Source: Micrococcaceae bacterium Sec5.1 (GTDB taxonomy: Bacteria > Actinomycetota > Actinomycetes > Actinomycetales > Micrococcaceae). Taken from it: DNA of 64,000 nucleotides. Location: positions 930,001 through 994,000 of the forward strand of contig CP143430.1 in NCBI GenBank assembly GCA_039636795.1, read 5' to 3'. The translations under genes were made by a program, and so were the position numbers. The notes below the pieces were generated by a model. It was not told the origin of the DNA and did no database searches. It saw only the letters and a program-made list of their open reading frames with translations. Positions 1 through 10,524 of the stretch are shown here, one piece after another; position 1 is the stretch's first letter; every line of letters starts with the position of its first letter.

Positions 1-4
1 TTGA

Positions 5-3324
<3,320 letters not shown>

Positions 3325-3477
3325 CCGAACAACAAAACCCGTTGCTTCCAGGAACAAAAACCACAACTAAATACACAACACCACAGGACCCTCACACCGA
3401 GGGAACACACATGTTGTAACCACAAAGCTTCCCACCCCAAACCGGCACCAAACCGGCACGGGGGTTCGGGTAACAGG

Positions 3478-3594
3478 GTTACGGCGGTCATAGCGTGGGG
3501 GAAACGCCCGGTCCCATTCCGAACCCGGAAGCTAAGACCCACAGCGCCGATGGTACTGCACCCGGGAGGGTGTGGGAGAGTAGGACACCGCCGG
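3478..3594 (+). rRNA. 5S ribosomal RNA
   Basis: A 117-base 5S gene beginning GTTACGGCGGTCATAGCG and ending in the complementary ACACCGCC segment. The internal loop A/helix III sequence CCCATTCCGAACCCGGAAG (3514-3532) is diagnostic. It lies 185 bases after the 23S gene as in a standard 16S-23S-5S operon. End positions may be off by one or two bases. Confidence 0.95.
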
Positions 3595-3608
3595 ACACAC
3601 ATTAGGTC

Positions 3609-3643
3609 GAGACCCCCCAACCCACCACGGGTCGGGGGGTCTC
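3609..3643 (+). terminator. rRNA operon terminator hairpin
   Basis: GAGACCCCCC (3609-3618) pairs with GGGGGGTCTC (3634-3643), with an inner ACCC/GGGT (3620-3623 / 3629-3632). It is 15 bases past the 5S gene. The stem is very GC-rich; there is no long T tract, so termination may also rely on the next hairpin. Confidence 0.75.
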
Positions 3644-3680
3644 CCGCATTAACGGCACGATCACCAAACCAGAACCAGGC

Positions 3681-3707
3681 AAGCCCCGACCACCACGGCC
3701 GGGGCTT
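3681..3707. terminator. second hairpin, probable bidirectional terminator
   Basis: AAGCCCCG (3681-3688) pairs with CGGGGCTT (3700-3707), followed by TCCCCTATTT. It sits between the plus-strand rRNA operon and the minus-strand lipase gene ending at 3726, so it can serve both. Confidence 0.6.
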
Positions 3708-3725
3708 CCCCTATTTAAGCCCGGT

Positions 3726-4775
3726 TTAGCCGTTCCAGAACCCGTTGAGTTGGTCCGCGAGGGCCCGGCCTTGCTCGTAACCGGCCTGTGCAGCCGCCGG
3801 ACGCATGGAGACATCCATCGCATTGGCCCCGAACATGTGCTCGGAGCTGCTGTCGGGAATGACCGTTTCTACCCTGCTGCCGCCGGCACGTAATTCGGCG
3901 ACCTGTGTTTCGAGGTGCAGGCCCCACTCCAGCGGAGTCCGCGTTCTGCCCCCAAATGGTGACAGAACCAGGACGCGTGCGTATCCGGATGCCAAGTCGG
4001 CATTCTCGGCGTTGGATCGGTATCCGCCGTCAATGTATCGGTCGTCCCCGATGCCGTAGGCGAACCCACTGGCGCAGCTGGCTGCTACAGCATCCACCAG
4101 TTCCACTCCGCTGTGACGGTCGAATTGGACCGCGTTACCCGTCCTGGCATCCACGGCAGTGATCAGCACTTTTCGTTGCGGCCATTGCAAACTTGGCAGC
4201 CGGGAGGCGACGGTTTCCCGCCACTGTCTTTGCCTTGATTCGTCCGCTGTAGCCGCCAACTCGAGCGCTGCAGCGCCCATCCGGCGACGCATATCGGCAG
4301 GATCCGTAGAGGCCTCAATGATCTTCTGTGTTCTTTCCAAATGGTCCACCACTTGCCGCGCTGGGCCAGATTGTGCTGGCTGCGGCTGCATTGGACCGGA
4401 CTGCGTTGGACTGGTCTGCGTTGAATTGGCTTGCGGCGGCCGCTGCCGTTGTGGCTGGGGTGGTGCGGCAAGGACAGCTGCATATAGTTCTGAAGGACTC
4501 GCGCCAGCTATCTGTGCCGCTGCGGTGGAGCCGGCCGATGTGCCGACCGTCAAGTCGGATTTGGTCACATCCATGCCGGCGTCGAACATTCCGGCGATGA
4601 CGCCGATCAGCCAGGCATTGCCCGTGGATCCGCCGCCACCAAGCACCAGCGCCCGCTCGGCTGAACGCCCAGGAATCGCGGCGGAATTATCCTGTGGTTG
4701 ATTCTGGGGGGACGATGGCTGCCCGGAAGTGGTCGTCGATGTGACGGGCTGCGTTGGAAATGGTGTTGTGTTCAT
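3726..4775 (-). CDS. patatin-like phospholipase / serine acylhydrolase
   Basis: A 349-residue protein of the patatin family (cytosolic lipid acyl hydrolases using a Ser-Asp dyad). The oxyanion loop GGGGSTG is at residues 46-52, the nucleophile motif GTSAG at 78-82 (Ser80) and the catalytic Asp in DGG at 249-251. The first 40 residues are Pro/Thr/Gln/Ser-rich and non-conserved. Residues about 105-140, between the nucleophile helix and the rest of the domain, are a low-complexity Pro/Gln/Ser/Thr insert built of imperfect repeats, unusual for the family. The ATG at 4775 has only a weak AAAGGCG upstream. A 15-codon ORF with an ideal ribosome site lies just upstream (4834-4881). Substrate cannot be read from the sequence. 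Confidence 0.85.
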   Translation of the reverse strand: MNTTPFPTQPVTSTTTSGQPSSPQNQPQDNSAAIPGRSAERALVLGGGGSTGNAWLIGVIAGMFDAGMDVTKSDLTVGTSAGSTAAAQIAGASPSELYAAVLAAPPQPQRQRPPQANSTQTSPTQSGPMQPQPAQSGPARQVVDHLERTQKIIEASTDPADMRRRMGAAALELAATADESRQRQWRETVASRLPSLQWPQRKVLITAVDARTGNAVQFDRHSGVELVDAVAASCASGFAYGIGDDRYIDGGYRSNAENADLASGYARVLVLSPFGGRTRTPLEWGLHLETQVAELRAGGSRVETVIPDSSSEHMFGANAMDVSMRPAAAQAGYEQGRALADQLNGFWNG

Positions 4776-4833
4776 GGGAGTCGCCTTTCGCGAATTGCCT
4801 CTGTGGCGCTCCCGCTGGCGACTAGATCAGTCG

Positions 4834-4881
4834 CTAGATCGTGTACTGCGGGGGAGCACCCATTGCGGATACTGCGTTCAT
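4834..4881 (-). CDS. 15-codon leader ORF upstream of the patatin gene (putative)
   Basis: Reading the minus strand, an ATG at 4881 follows AGGAGGTGAGACCC, the best Shine-Dalgarno of the region, and runs 15 codons to a TAG at 4836-4834. The peptide would be MNAVSAMGAPPQYTI. Its stop overlaps a small hairpin (GCGACT 4818-4823 with AGTCGC 4829-4834), and the patatin ATG follows 58 bases later. It could be a translated leader peptide coupling or attenuating the lipase, or a relic of an older start of that gene. Translation is inferred only from the ribosome site. Confidence 0.4.
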   Translation of the reverse strand: MNAVSAMGAPPQYTI

Positions 4882-5028
4882 GGGTCTCACCTCCTGTTGT
4901 TAGATCACGATCAACGGGACTCTAACACCGCGCCAATGGGCTGCGCAACCAAGCCATCCCCCAGCACTCCGGGCTGGACATGGTTGCCGGAAGAAATGCG
5001 CGTTTCCGCACCGGTACAGTTGAGGGTC

Positions 5029-5523
5029 ATGGACAGTATTTTCAGTCATCCCGAGCCGGAGCCCGAGCCGTCGTCACAAGACACCAATGACCTTGAACCC
5101 CTGGTGCTGACAGTGGTGGTGCCAACCAGCGTTTCTCATGCCTTTTTGGGCTTTACGGACCATCCTCATCTGTGGTGGCCCCTCGAAGAGGAGAGTGTGT
5201 TCGGCGCGGGATCGCACGTTGAGTTCGAGGAGAATCTGATCCTGGAGACGGCCGAGGATGGACGCACTTCGGTGTGGGGAACCATCGATGACTGGCAGCC
5301 GCCGTTGTCCTTCCATGCGAGCTGGTATCCGGCGAGCACGCCCCTCTGGTCCACGGAAATTAGGGTCTCGTTCCGTGCGGTAGAGGGTGGCACGGAGGTC
5401 CGGTTGGTGCATGACGGTTGGGAAGGTGCAGAGGATCCTGCTGCCAGCCGGGCATCGTATGCGGAAGGTTGGCCTCGAGTCCTGGATCGCTACGTACGGT
5501 TCATGGGCGGGACAGTTGCCTAG
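5029..5523 (+). CDS. SRPBCC-fold (AHSA1/START-like) domain protein
   Basis: About 164 residues with the pattern of the SRPBCC helix-grip fold (AHSA1 branch): LEPLVLTVVVPTSVSHAFLG at the start, a WW motif near HPHLWWP, FEEN / WGTIDDWQPP strands and the C-terminal helix SYAEGWPRVLDRYVRF. Members bind small hydrophobic ligands; no specific function can be given. Two starts are possible: ATG 5029 (GAGGG just upstream) or ATG 4996 (GGAAG upstream), adding 11 residues; the domain begins after both. Its stop overlaps the GNAT gene by 8 bases, so the two are probably co-transcribed and translationally coupled. Confidence 0.75.
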   Translation: MDSIFSHPEPEPEPSSQDTNDLEPLVLTVVVPTSVSHAFLGFTDHPHLWWPLEEESVFGAGSHVEFEENLILETAEDGRTSVWGTIDDWQPPLSFHASWYPASTPLWSTEIRVSFRAVEGGTEVRLVHDGWEGAEDPAASRASYAEGWPRVLDRYVRFMGGTVA

Positions 5524-6040
5524 GGTCAGGCGACTTCGTGCTGAAGACTGGTGTCTGCTGAGGAAAGTCCGGCTGGAAATGCTTACGGATACGCCCATGG
5601 CTTATGTCGAAGGCCTGGAGGCCGCCCGGCGGCAAACGGATGCGCAGTGGCAGGAACGGGCTGCGGCTATGGCCGGCGATTCCAGCGTGACGTTGGTAGC
5701 TGACGGCGGCGTGGATGGAAGCCCGTTCTGTGGGCTGATGAGGGTTGTCCTGAAGCATCCTCAAGACCCGCAGAGGCCACTTCAAGCCATGCTGATAAGT
5801 GTCTATGTTGCCCCCGAACATCGAGGTTTGGGGTTGGCCGATGAACTCCTCCACCAGGCGTGCGAGGCCGCCCGGATGGACTTGGGTGCCAAGCTCCTGG
5901 AGTTGGGCGTCCACGAGGACAATACGAGGGCGTTGGCTTTCTACCGGCGGCACGGTTTCAACACCACTGGGGACAGCCGACCATATCCCCAGGACACGTC
6001 CAAGCAGGAACTCGTCATGGAAAAGGTCCTGGAGCAGTAG
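5516..6040 (+). CDS. GNAT family N-acetyltransferase
   Basis: A 174-residue acetyl-CoA dependent N-acetyltransferase. The acetyl-CoA binding motif is visible as VAPEHRGLGLADELL (V-x-P-x-x-R-G-x-G-x-A) and is followed by LGVHEDNTRALAFYRRHGF, the classic C-terminal motif B. Start choice: TTG at 5516 preceded at 5 bases by GGCGG, overlapping the SRPBCC stop; no ATG or GTG in frame falls nearby. The N-terminus VRRLRAEDWCLLRKVRLEML is the usual beta1-alpha1 of these enzymes. Substrate unknown (amine, aminoglycoside or protein N-terminus are all possible). Confidence 0.85.
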   Translation: MPRVRRLRAEDWCLLRKVRLEMLTDTPMAYVEGLEAARRQTDAQWQERAAAMAGDSSVTLVADGGVDGSPFCGLMRVVLKHPQDPQRPLQAMLISVYVAPEHRGLGLADELLHQACEAARMDLGAKLLELGVHEDNTRALAFYRRHGFNTTGDSRPYPQDTSKQELVMEKVLEQ

Positions 6041-6085
6041 CCGTTGGTTTAGGCAGTAGTCCCTGTTTCTGGAACGAGCGACATC

Positions 6086-7108
6086 CTAGGCGGCGTCGTT
6101 CTTGGGCACGGCCGTGCTCGAACGAACCACGAGCTTGGTGGGGTGTTCAGTATCGGCAGGTTCAAGGACCAGGCCATTGTTGATGGCGCCCAGCAAGGTG
6201 CGCACGGCCAGTGCTCCTTGTCCCTTCGCGTCCTGGTCAATCGTGGTGAGGCCCATGACCCTCCCGAGGTCGTGTCCATCGATGCCGATGACCGAGAGGT
6301 CCTCCGGAATCCGAAGGCCGAAGTCACGCGCAGCAAGAATGGTGCCAATGGCCATCTCGTCTGATGCAGCAAACACCGCTGTCGGCCGCTCAGGCGCGCC
6401 CCCCAGCAATTGCCGGGCAGCGGCGTAAGCGCCTTCGATAGTGAAGTCAGCGGAAACGATCCATTCGGGCCGAACCTGGCAGTCGGCGTCGTTCATTGCT
6501 TTCTCGAAACCACCGCGCCGTGTCCCGGGAAGCTGGAAGTCCTGCTCGTAGGCTTCTTCGCCGGTCATGTGGGCGATCTTGGTGTGACCCAGGCCGATGA
6601 GGTGGTTTGTGGCTTGCTGTGCAATCGCGGAATCATCGATCCGGATGGTAGAAGCACCCGGAAGGGGGCCGCCGATTCCAACGATCGGACGGTGCACCGC
6701 GAGGAGTTGCTGCATCTCGTCTTCGCTGAGTTCCAAGGAGACGGCGATGACCGCGTCCACGCGCTTGCGCAGCAGGAAGTCGTTGAACACGCTGTGCCGG
6801 TGTTGGGGGTCTTCGCCGATGTTGTAGAGGGTGAGGTCGTATCCGGCACTCAGGAGCGCAGCGGAGGCACCCTCGATCACCGCTGAATAGAACCAGCGGT
6901 GGACCGAGGGCACCACCAGGCCAACGTTGTGCGTACGGCCCGAGGCCAGGCTGGAGGCGTGATAGGAGAGCACGAAACCGAGCTCGGCTGCGGCTGCACG
7001 TGCGCGTTCCCGGCTGGCGGGGGAGACGTTGCCTTTGCCGCTGAGCGCGCGTGAAACTGTGGCAACGGAGAGCCCCGATCGCTCGGCTACGTCCTTGATG
7101 CCGGTCAT
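6086..7108 (-). CDS. LacI family transcriptional regulator of the maltodextrin-type locus
   Basis: A 340-residue repressor. The N-terminal helix-turn-helix and hinge are clear: IKDVAERSGLSVATVSRALS at residues 4-23 and the hinge helix SLASG at about 53-57. The rest is a periplasmic-binding-protein-like sugar sensor (NVGLVVPSVHRWFYS..., TAVFAASDEMAIG, LSVIGIDGHD). Start ATG at 7108 has GAGGAGCAGC in front. It is 20 bases downstream of the GH13 gene and probably in one transcript with it. Two LacI-type operators (8932-8945 and 9019-9032) in the divergent control region are its likely targets, giving autoregulation and substrate induction of both arms. The inducing sugar is not determined by sequence; a malto-oligosaccharide is inferred from neighbours. 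Confidence 0.92.
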   Translation of the reverse strand: MTGIKDVAERSGLSVATVSRALSGKGNVSPASRERARAAAAELGFVLSYHASSLASGRTHNVGLVVPSVHRWFYSAVIEGASAALLSAGYDLTLYNIGEDPQHRHSVFNDFLLRKRVDAVIAVSLELSEDEMQQLLAVHRPIVGIGGPLPGASTIRIDDSAIAQQATNHLIGLGHTKIAHMTGEEAYEQDFQLPGTRRGGFEKAMNDADCQVRPEWIVSADFTIEGAYAAARQLLGGAPERPTAVFAASDEMAIGTILAARDFGLRIPEDLSVIGIDGHDLGRVMGLTTIDQDAKGQGALAVRTLLGAINNGLVLEPADTEHPTKLVVRSSTAVPKNDAA

Positions 7109-7128
7109 GCTGCTCCTCGGTGGGAAAG

Positions 7129-8901
7129 TTAGCTGGTTGTGAGCCAGATGCTCTCCCCCGAGCTTAGTAGACCCGCGCTAAGTAGATCCGTGCCCTGCAG
7201 ATCGGAGCCCAGGGCAAGGGCACCGTCTGCCGTTGAACTGCGAAGGATTACCTTGCCCTCGGGAAGCGACAGGGGCTCGTTGCCCACGTTCATGATCACC
7301 AGGGTGTCGTCGTTGAGGTATGCGAGCGAGGACTCGGTGCAGTAATCCTCCACCCAGGCCAGGGAACCTTGGCCCAACCGACGTTCGGCGCGTTGGGCAA
7401 GCATTTCCCGGTAAAGGTTAAGGTGCGACGCCGGATCCTCCTGCTGCTTGTCCCTCGCCAATGACCCCCAGGACTCCGGTTGCGGCAGCCAAGGTTCATG
7501 GCCGTCGCCGAAACCGGCATGCAACTCCGAAGAACGCCACGGCAAGGGCACGCGGCAGCCATCGCGGCCTATCCTTTCTCCGCCAGTCCGGGCGAAGGTG
7601 GGGTCCTGGCGCATGCTCCCGGGAATGCTGGTGGAGTCAGGCAGCCCAAGCTCTTCCCCTTGGTACAGGTAGGCGCCACCGGGGAGGCCAAGCATGAACA
7701 TTGTGGCCGCGGCAGCCCGCCGTCGTCCGAGTTCTTCATTGGGCTGTACGTCGTCGGCGCCGATACCGTCGCCATCGCGGGGACCAGGCCCGTCATAACC
7801 GAATCGGGTGGCGTGCCGGACGACGTCGTGGTTGGACAGCACCCACGTGCTCGGTGCGCCAACCGCGTCCAGCGAGACCAGAGAATCGGTGATGATATGG
7901 CGGAGGCGGTTCACGTCCAGACCAGCGTGCAGGTACGGGAAATTGAAGGCCTGGTGCATCTCGTCAGGCCGGACCCACTGAGCCAGCCGGGGCAGGGGAT
8001 CGACATTGGCTTCGGCGCAGAGGATCCGGTCGGGGCCATATTCCTCCAGGATGGAGCGCCAGCGCCGGTAGATATCGTGCAGCGCGGGCTGTCCGAACAT
8101 GGGAGCCTCGTGGCCGGGGAAGCCGTACGAGCTGTTGCCATCCGCGCGTCCACCCCAGTTGGGCAGGCCGGCTGCCTTGACCAGTGCGTGGGCAACATCC
8201 ACCCGGAAACCGGAAATTCCCCGGTCCAGCCAGAAGCGGAGGACCCGCTCAAACTCGGCGTGCACAGCATCGTTGTCCCAGTTGAAATCCGGTTGCGAGG
8301 AATCAAAGAGGTGCAGGTACCACTGCCCGGGCCGGCCATCCGGTTCCACGATGCGGGTCCAGGCGGGGCCACCGAAATGGGACTGCCAGTTGTTGGGAGG
8401 CTCGCTTCCGTCAGGTCCTTGGCCGTCCCGGAAGATAAACATGTCACGCTCGCGGCTGTTCGCCGGAGCCGCGAGTGCGGCCTGGAAGGCGGCGTGTTGG
8501 TCCGAGCAGTGGTTGGGAACGAGATCTGCAATGACCCGCAGGTGCAGCCGGTTGGTTTCGTAGATCAGGGCGTCGAAGTCCGCGAGGCTTCCAAACAGCG
8601 GATCGACATCGCAATAGTCGCTGACGTCATAACCCGCGTCCCGCTGCGGTGAGCGGTAGAACGGCGAGAGCCAGACGGCATCAACGCCCAGTTCGGTGAG
8701 CTGGGCGAGTTCGTGCGTGATACCCGCGAGGTCGCCGATTCCGTCGCCATTGAGGTCCCGGAAGGACCGCGGATAAATCTGGTAGATGACCGCGGAGCGC
8801 CACCATCCGTGAGCCGCGGAGGCCGAGTGGACGGGCGTCAATGTAGCGAAAGCTGCAGAGGGCGCGGACGCCTCAACTGGGAGCAATGAATCAACAGACA
8901 T
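7129..8901 (-). CDS. glycoside hydrolase family 13, alpha-glucosidase type
   Basis: A 590-residue GH13 enzyme of the oligo-1,6-glucosidase/alpha-glucosidase branch (hydrolysis of terminal alpha-glucosides). From ATG 8901: GD/NGDGIGDL near residue 51-57, region I DLVPNHCS (127-133), nucleophile Asp235 in GFRVDVAHAL, acid/base Glu298 in AEAN and Asp359 in LSNHD. The calcium-type loop D51-G-D-G-I-G is present, as in oligo-1,6-glucosidases. No signal peptide, so it acts in the cytosol on imported oligosaccharides. An alternative GTG start at 8922 adds seven residues. The divergent position from malEFG and the following lacI gene point to maltodextrin, trehalose or isomaltose-type sugars. Confidence 0.9.
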   Translation of the reverse strand: MSVDSLLPVEASAPSAAFATLTPVHSASAAHGWWRSAVIYQIYPRSFRDLNGDGIGDLAGITHELAQLTELGVDAVWLSPFYRSPQRDAGYDVSDYCDVDPLFGSLADFDALIYETNRLHLRVIADLVPNHCSDQHAAFQAALAAPANSRERDMFIFRDGQGPDGSEPPNNWQSHFGGPAWTRIVEPDGRPGQWYLHLFDSSQPDFNWDNDAVHAEFERVLRFWLDRGISGFRVDVAHALVKAAGLPNWGGRADGNSSYGFPGHEAPMFGQPALHDIYRRWRSILEEYGPDRILCAEANVDPLPRLAQWVRPDEMHQAFNFPYLHAGLDVNRLRHIITDSLVSLDAVGAPSTWVLSNHDVVRHATRFGYDGPGPRDGDGIGADDVQPNEELGRRRAAAATMFMLGLPGGAYLYQGEELGLPDSTSIPGSMRQDPTFARTGGERIGRDGCRVPLPWRSSELHAGFGDGHEPWLPQPESWGSLARDKQQEDPASHLNLYREMLAQRAERRLGQGSLAWVEDYCTESSLAYLNDDTLVIMNVGNEPLSLPEGKVILRSSTADGALALGSDLQGTDLLSAGLLSSGESIWLTTS

Positions 8902-8931
8902 GAACACATGGTAGAAGACCACGCACCCGAT

Positions 8932-8945
8932 TGGAAACGCTTACA
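8932..8945. promoter_or_regulatory. LacI-type operator, site 1
   Basis: TGGAAACGCTTACA, which fits the common site TGGAARCGCTTRCA shared with the second copy at 9019-9032 and resembles the central-CG operators of LacI/CcpA-type proteins. It lies just upstream of the minus-strand GH13-lacI operon. Confidence 0.75.
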
Positions 8946-8988
8946 GTGAAAATGACCCTCCCATGACAACGTTACGGAGTGTCGTGGT

Positions 8989-9017
8989 TTAACAACTCGC
9001 ATTTAGACATGTACGCT
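8989..9017 (+). promoter_or_regulatory. candidate promoter of malEFG operon
   Basis: TTAACA (8989-8994) and TACGCT (9012-9017) are separated by 17 bases and would place the start of transcription inside operator site 2. Assignment is by motif only. Confidence 0.45.
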
Positions 9018-9018
9018 G

Positions 9019-9032
9019 TGGAAGCGCTTGCA
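9019..9032. promoter_or_regulatory. LacI-type operator, site 2
   Basis: TGGAAGCGCTTGCA; same consensus as site 1, 87 bases away centre to centre. The position right after a candidate -10 suits direct repression of malE, and the pair suits DNA looping by a tetrameric or bridged repressor. Confidence 0.75.
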
Positions 9033-9108
9033 GTTGTGAGCCGCATCACCGACGCTGCCGCTGGGCCTGGAGCCCCCGCCGTCGAAGCACATAAGGAAAG
9101 GGACACCA

Positions 9109-10407
9109 ATGAAGGTGCACAACACCCTCGCGACTCAGACCACCCGCCGCGTCTTCGCTACCGGCGCGATCTCCGTGGTCGCAGCCCTGGCCCTGAGCGC
9201 CTGTGGCGGCACTGCCTCCACCGCTCCCAGCTCGGAAGCCGCAAAGCAGGACCTCAAAGCAGCCGGCGCCGGCACCATCACTATGTGGGTGGACGCCGAA
9301 CGATCGCCGGCGTTGAAGGACATCACCGAAAAGTTCAAGTCCGACACCGGCATCGAAGTCAAGCTCGTAGTGAAGGACTTCGCTGCCGTCCGCGATGACT
9401 TCATCACTCAGGTTCCTACCGGCCAAGGCCCCGATCTGATCGTTGGACCGCACGACTGGATTGGAAAGTTCGTTCAAAACGGTGTGATCGCACCGGTGGA
9501 ACTGGGCGACAAAGCCAGCCAGTTCCAGGATTCCTCCATCAAGGCCATGACCTACAACGGCGCCGTCTATGGCGTCCCGTACGCCATCGAGAACATTGCC
9601 CTCCTCCGCAACACCAGCATCGTGGACAGCAAGGCGAACACCCTGGATGAGGTAGTGGCCAACGGCAAGAAGGCCGTTGCAGAGGGCAAAGCCACGTTCC
9701 CGTTCCTGGTGGGCATGGATCCCAAGCAGGGCGATCCGTACCACCTGTACCCGTTGCAGTCCTCCATGGGTTCGCAGGTTTTCGGTAAGAACGCCGACGG
9801 CGGTTACGATGCCAAGCAGCTTCTCATCGGTGACGCTGCCGGCGTCGAATTCGCCAAGAAGCTGGCGGCCTGGGGCGACGCCGGTGAGAAAATCATCAAC
9901 TCCAACATCACCGGCGACATCGCCAAGGAGAAGTTCCTTGCCGGAGAATCCCCGTACTTCCTGACGGGCCCATGGAACGTGCCGGACGTTCAGAAGAAGG
10001 GCATCAAGTTCGCAGTTGATGAGCTGCCCACGGCCGGTGGCGAAGCTGCCCAGCCATTCATTGGCGTCAACGGGTTCTTCATCAGCGCCAAGAGTGCCAA
10101 TGCCCTGGCCACCAATGAATTCGTCACCAACTACCTCACCTCCGAGTCCGCTCAGGACTCCATGTACACGGCAGGCGGTCGCCCGCCGGCACTCAAGGCA
10201 TCCTTTGAGAAGGCAGCCAGCGATCCCGTCGTGGAGGCCTTCGGCAAGATCGGCGCCACGGGCGTGCCCATGCCGGCCATCCCCGAAATGAGCGCCGTCT
10301 GGGCTGACTGGGGCGCCACGGAACTGGCCATCATCAAGGGCCAGGGCGATCCCGCTGAAGCGTGGACCAAGATGGCCGCGAGCATCAAGTCCAAGATCGG
10401 CGGCTGA
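9109..10407 (+). CDS. sugar ABC transporter, substrate-binding lipoprotein (MalE-like)
   Basis: A 432-residue extracellular solute-binding protein. The N-terminus is a lipoprotein signal with twin-Arg (TTRRVFATGA) and lipobox LSAC, lipidated Cys at residue 32. The body has family-1 solute-binding hallmarks: GTITMWVDAERSPALKDITEKF, TGQGPDLIVGPHDWIGKF, YNGAVYGVPYAIENIALLRN, FLTGPWNVPD, and a C-terminal VWADWGATELAIIKGQGDP. This layout is that of maltose/maltodextrin binding proteins. AAGGAAAGGGACACCA precedes the ATG. First gene of malEFG-GH13; a GC-rich hairpin after it may raise its level over the permease genes. Confidence 0.92.
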   Translation: MKVHNTLATQTTRRVFATGAISVVAALALSACGGTASTAPSSEAAKQDLKAAGAGTITMWVDAERSPALKDITEKFKSDTGIEVKLVVKDFAAVRDDFITQVPTGQGPDLIVGPHDWIGKFVQNGVIAPVELGDKASQFQDSSIKAMTYNGAVYGVPYAIENIALLRNTSIVDSKANTLDEVVANGKKAVAEGKATFPFLVGMDPKQGDPYHLYPLQSSMGSQVFGKNADGGYDAKQLLIGDAAGVEFAKKLAAWGDAGEKIINSNITGDIAKEKFLAGESPYFLTGPWNVPDVQKKGIKFAVDELPTAGGEAAQPFIGVNGFFISAKSANALATNEFVTNYLTSESAQDSMYTAGGRPPALKASFEKAASDPVVEAFGKIGATGVPMPAIPEMSAVWADWGATELAIIKGQGDPAEAWTKMAASIKSKIGG

Positions 10408-10437
10408 CGCCGCAACCGGTGATTCCCCCCGGTCTGC

Positions 10438-10471
10438 CCGGGGCCGGACGGTGCCCGCCGTCCAGCCCCGG
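10438..10471 (+). other. intercistronic hairpin between malE-like and malF-like genes
   Basis: CCGGGGC-C-GGACGG (10438-10451) pairs with CCGTCC-A-GCCCCGG (10458-10471), 13 pairs and one mismatch, in the 117-base gap. Without a T tract it more likely protects the malE message end or causes partial termination than full stop. Confidence 0.6.
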
Positions 10472-10524
10472 CCCCACCGTCCGGCCCGTGCCCGCCGCAA
10501 ACTGCTTTACTCCAAGGATCCAAA

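Noticed and set aside
9046..10500. Long minus-strand ORF (484 codons)
   Set aside because: Antisense shadow of the malE-like gene in GC-rich DNA; no domain, and the plus-strand protein is clear.
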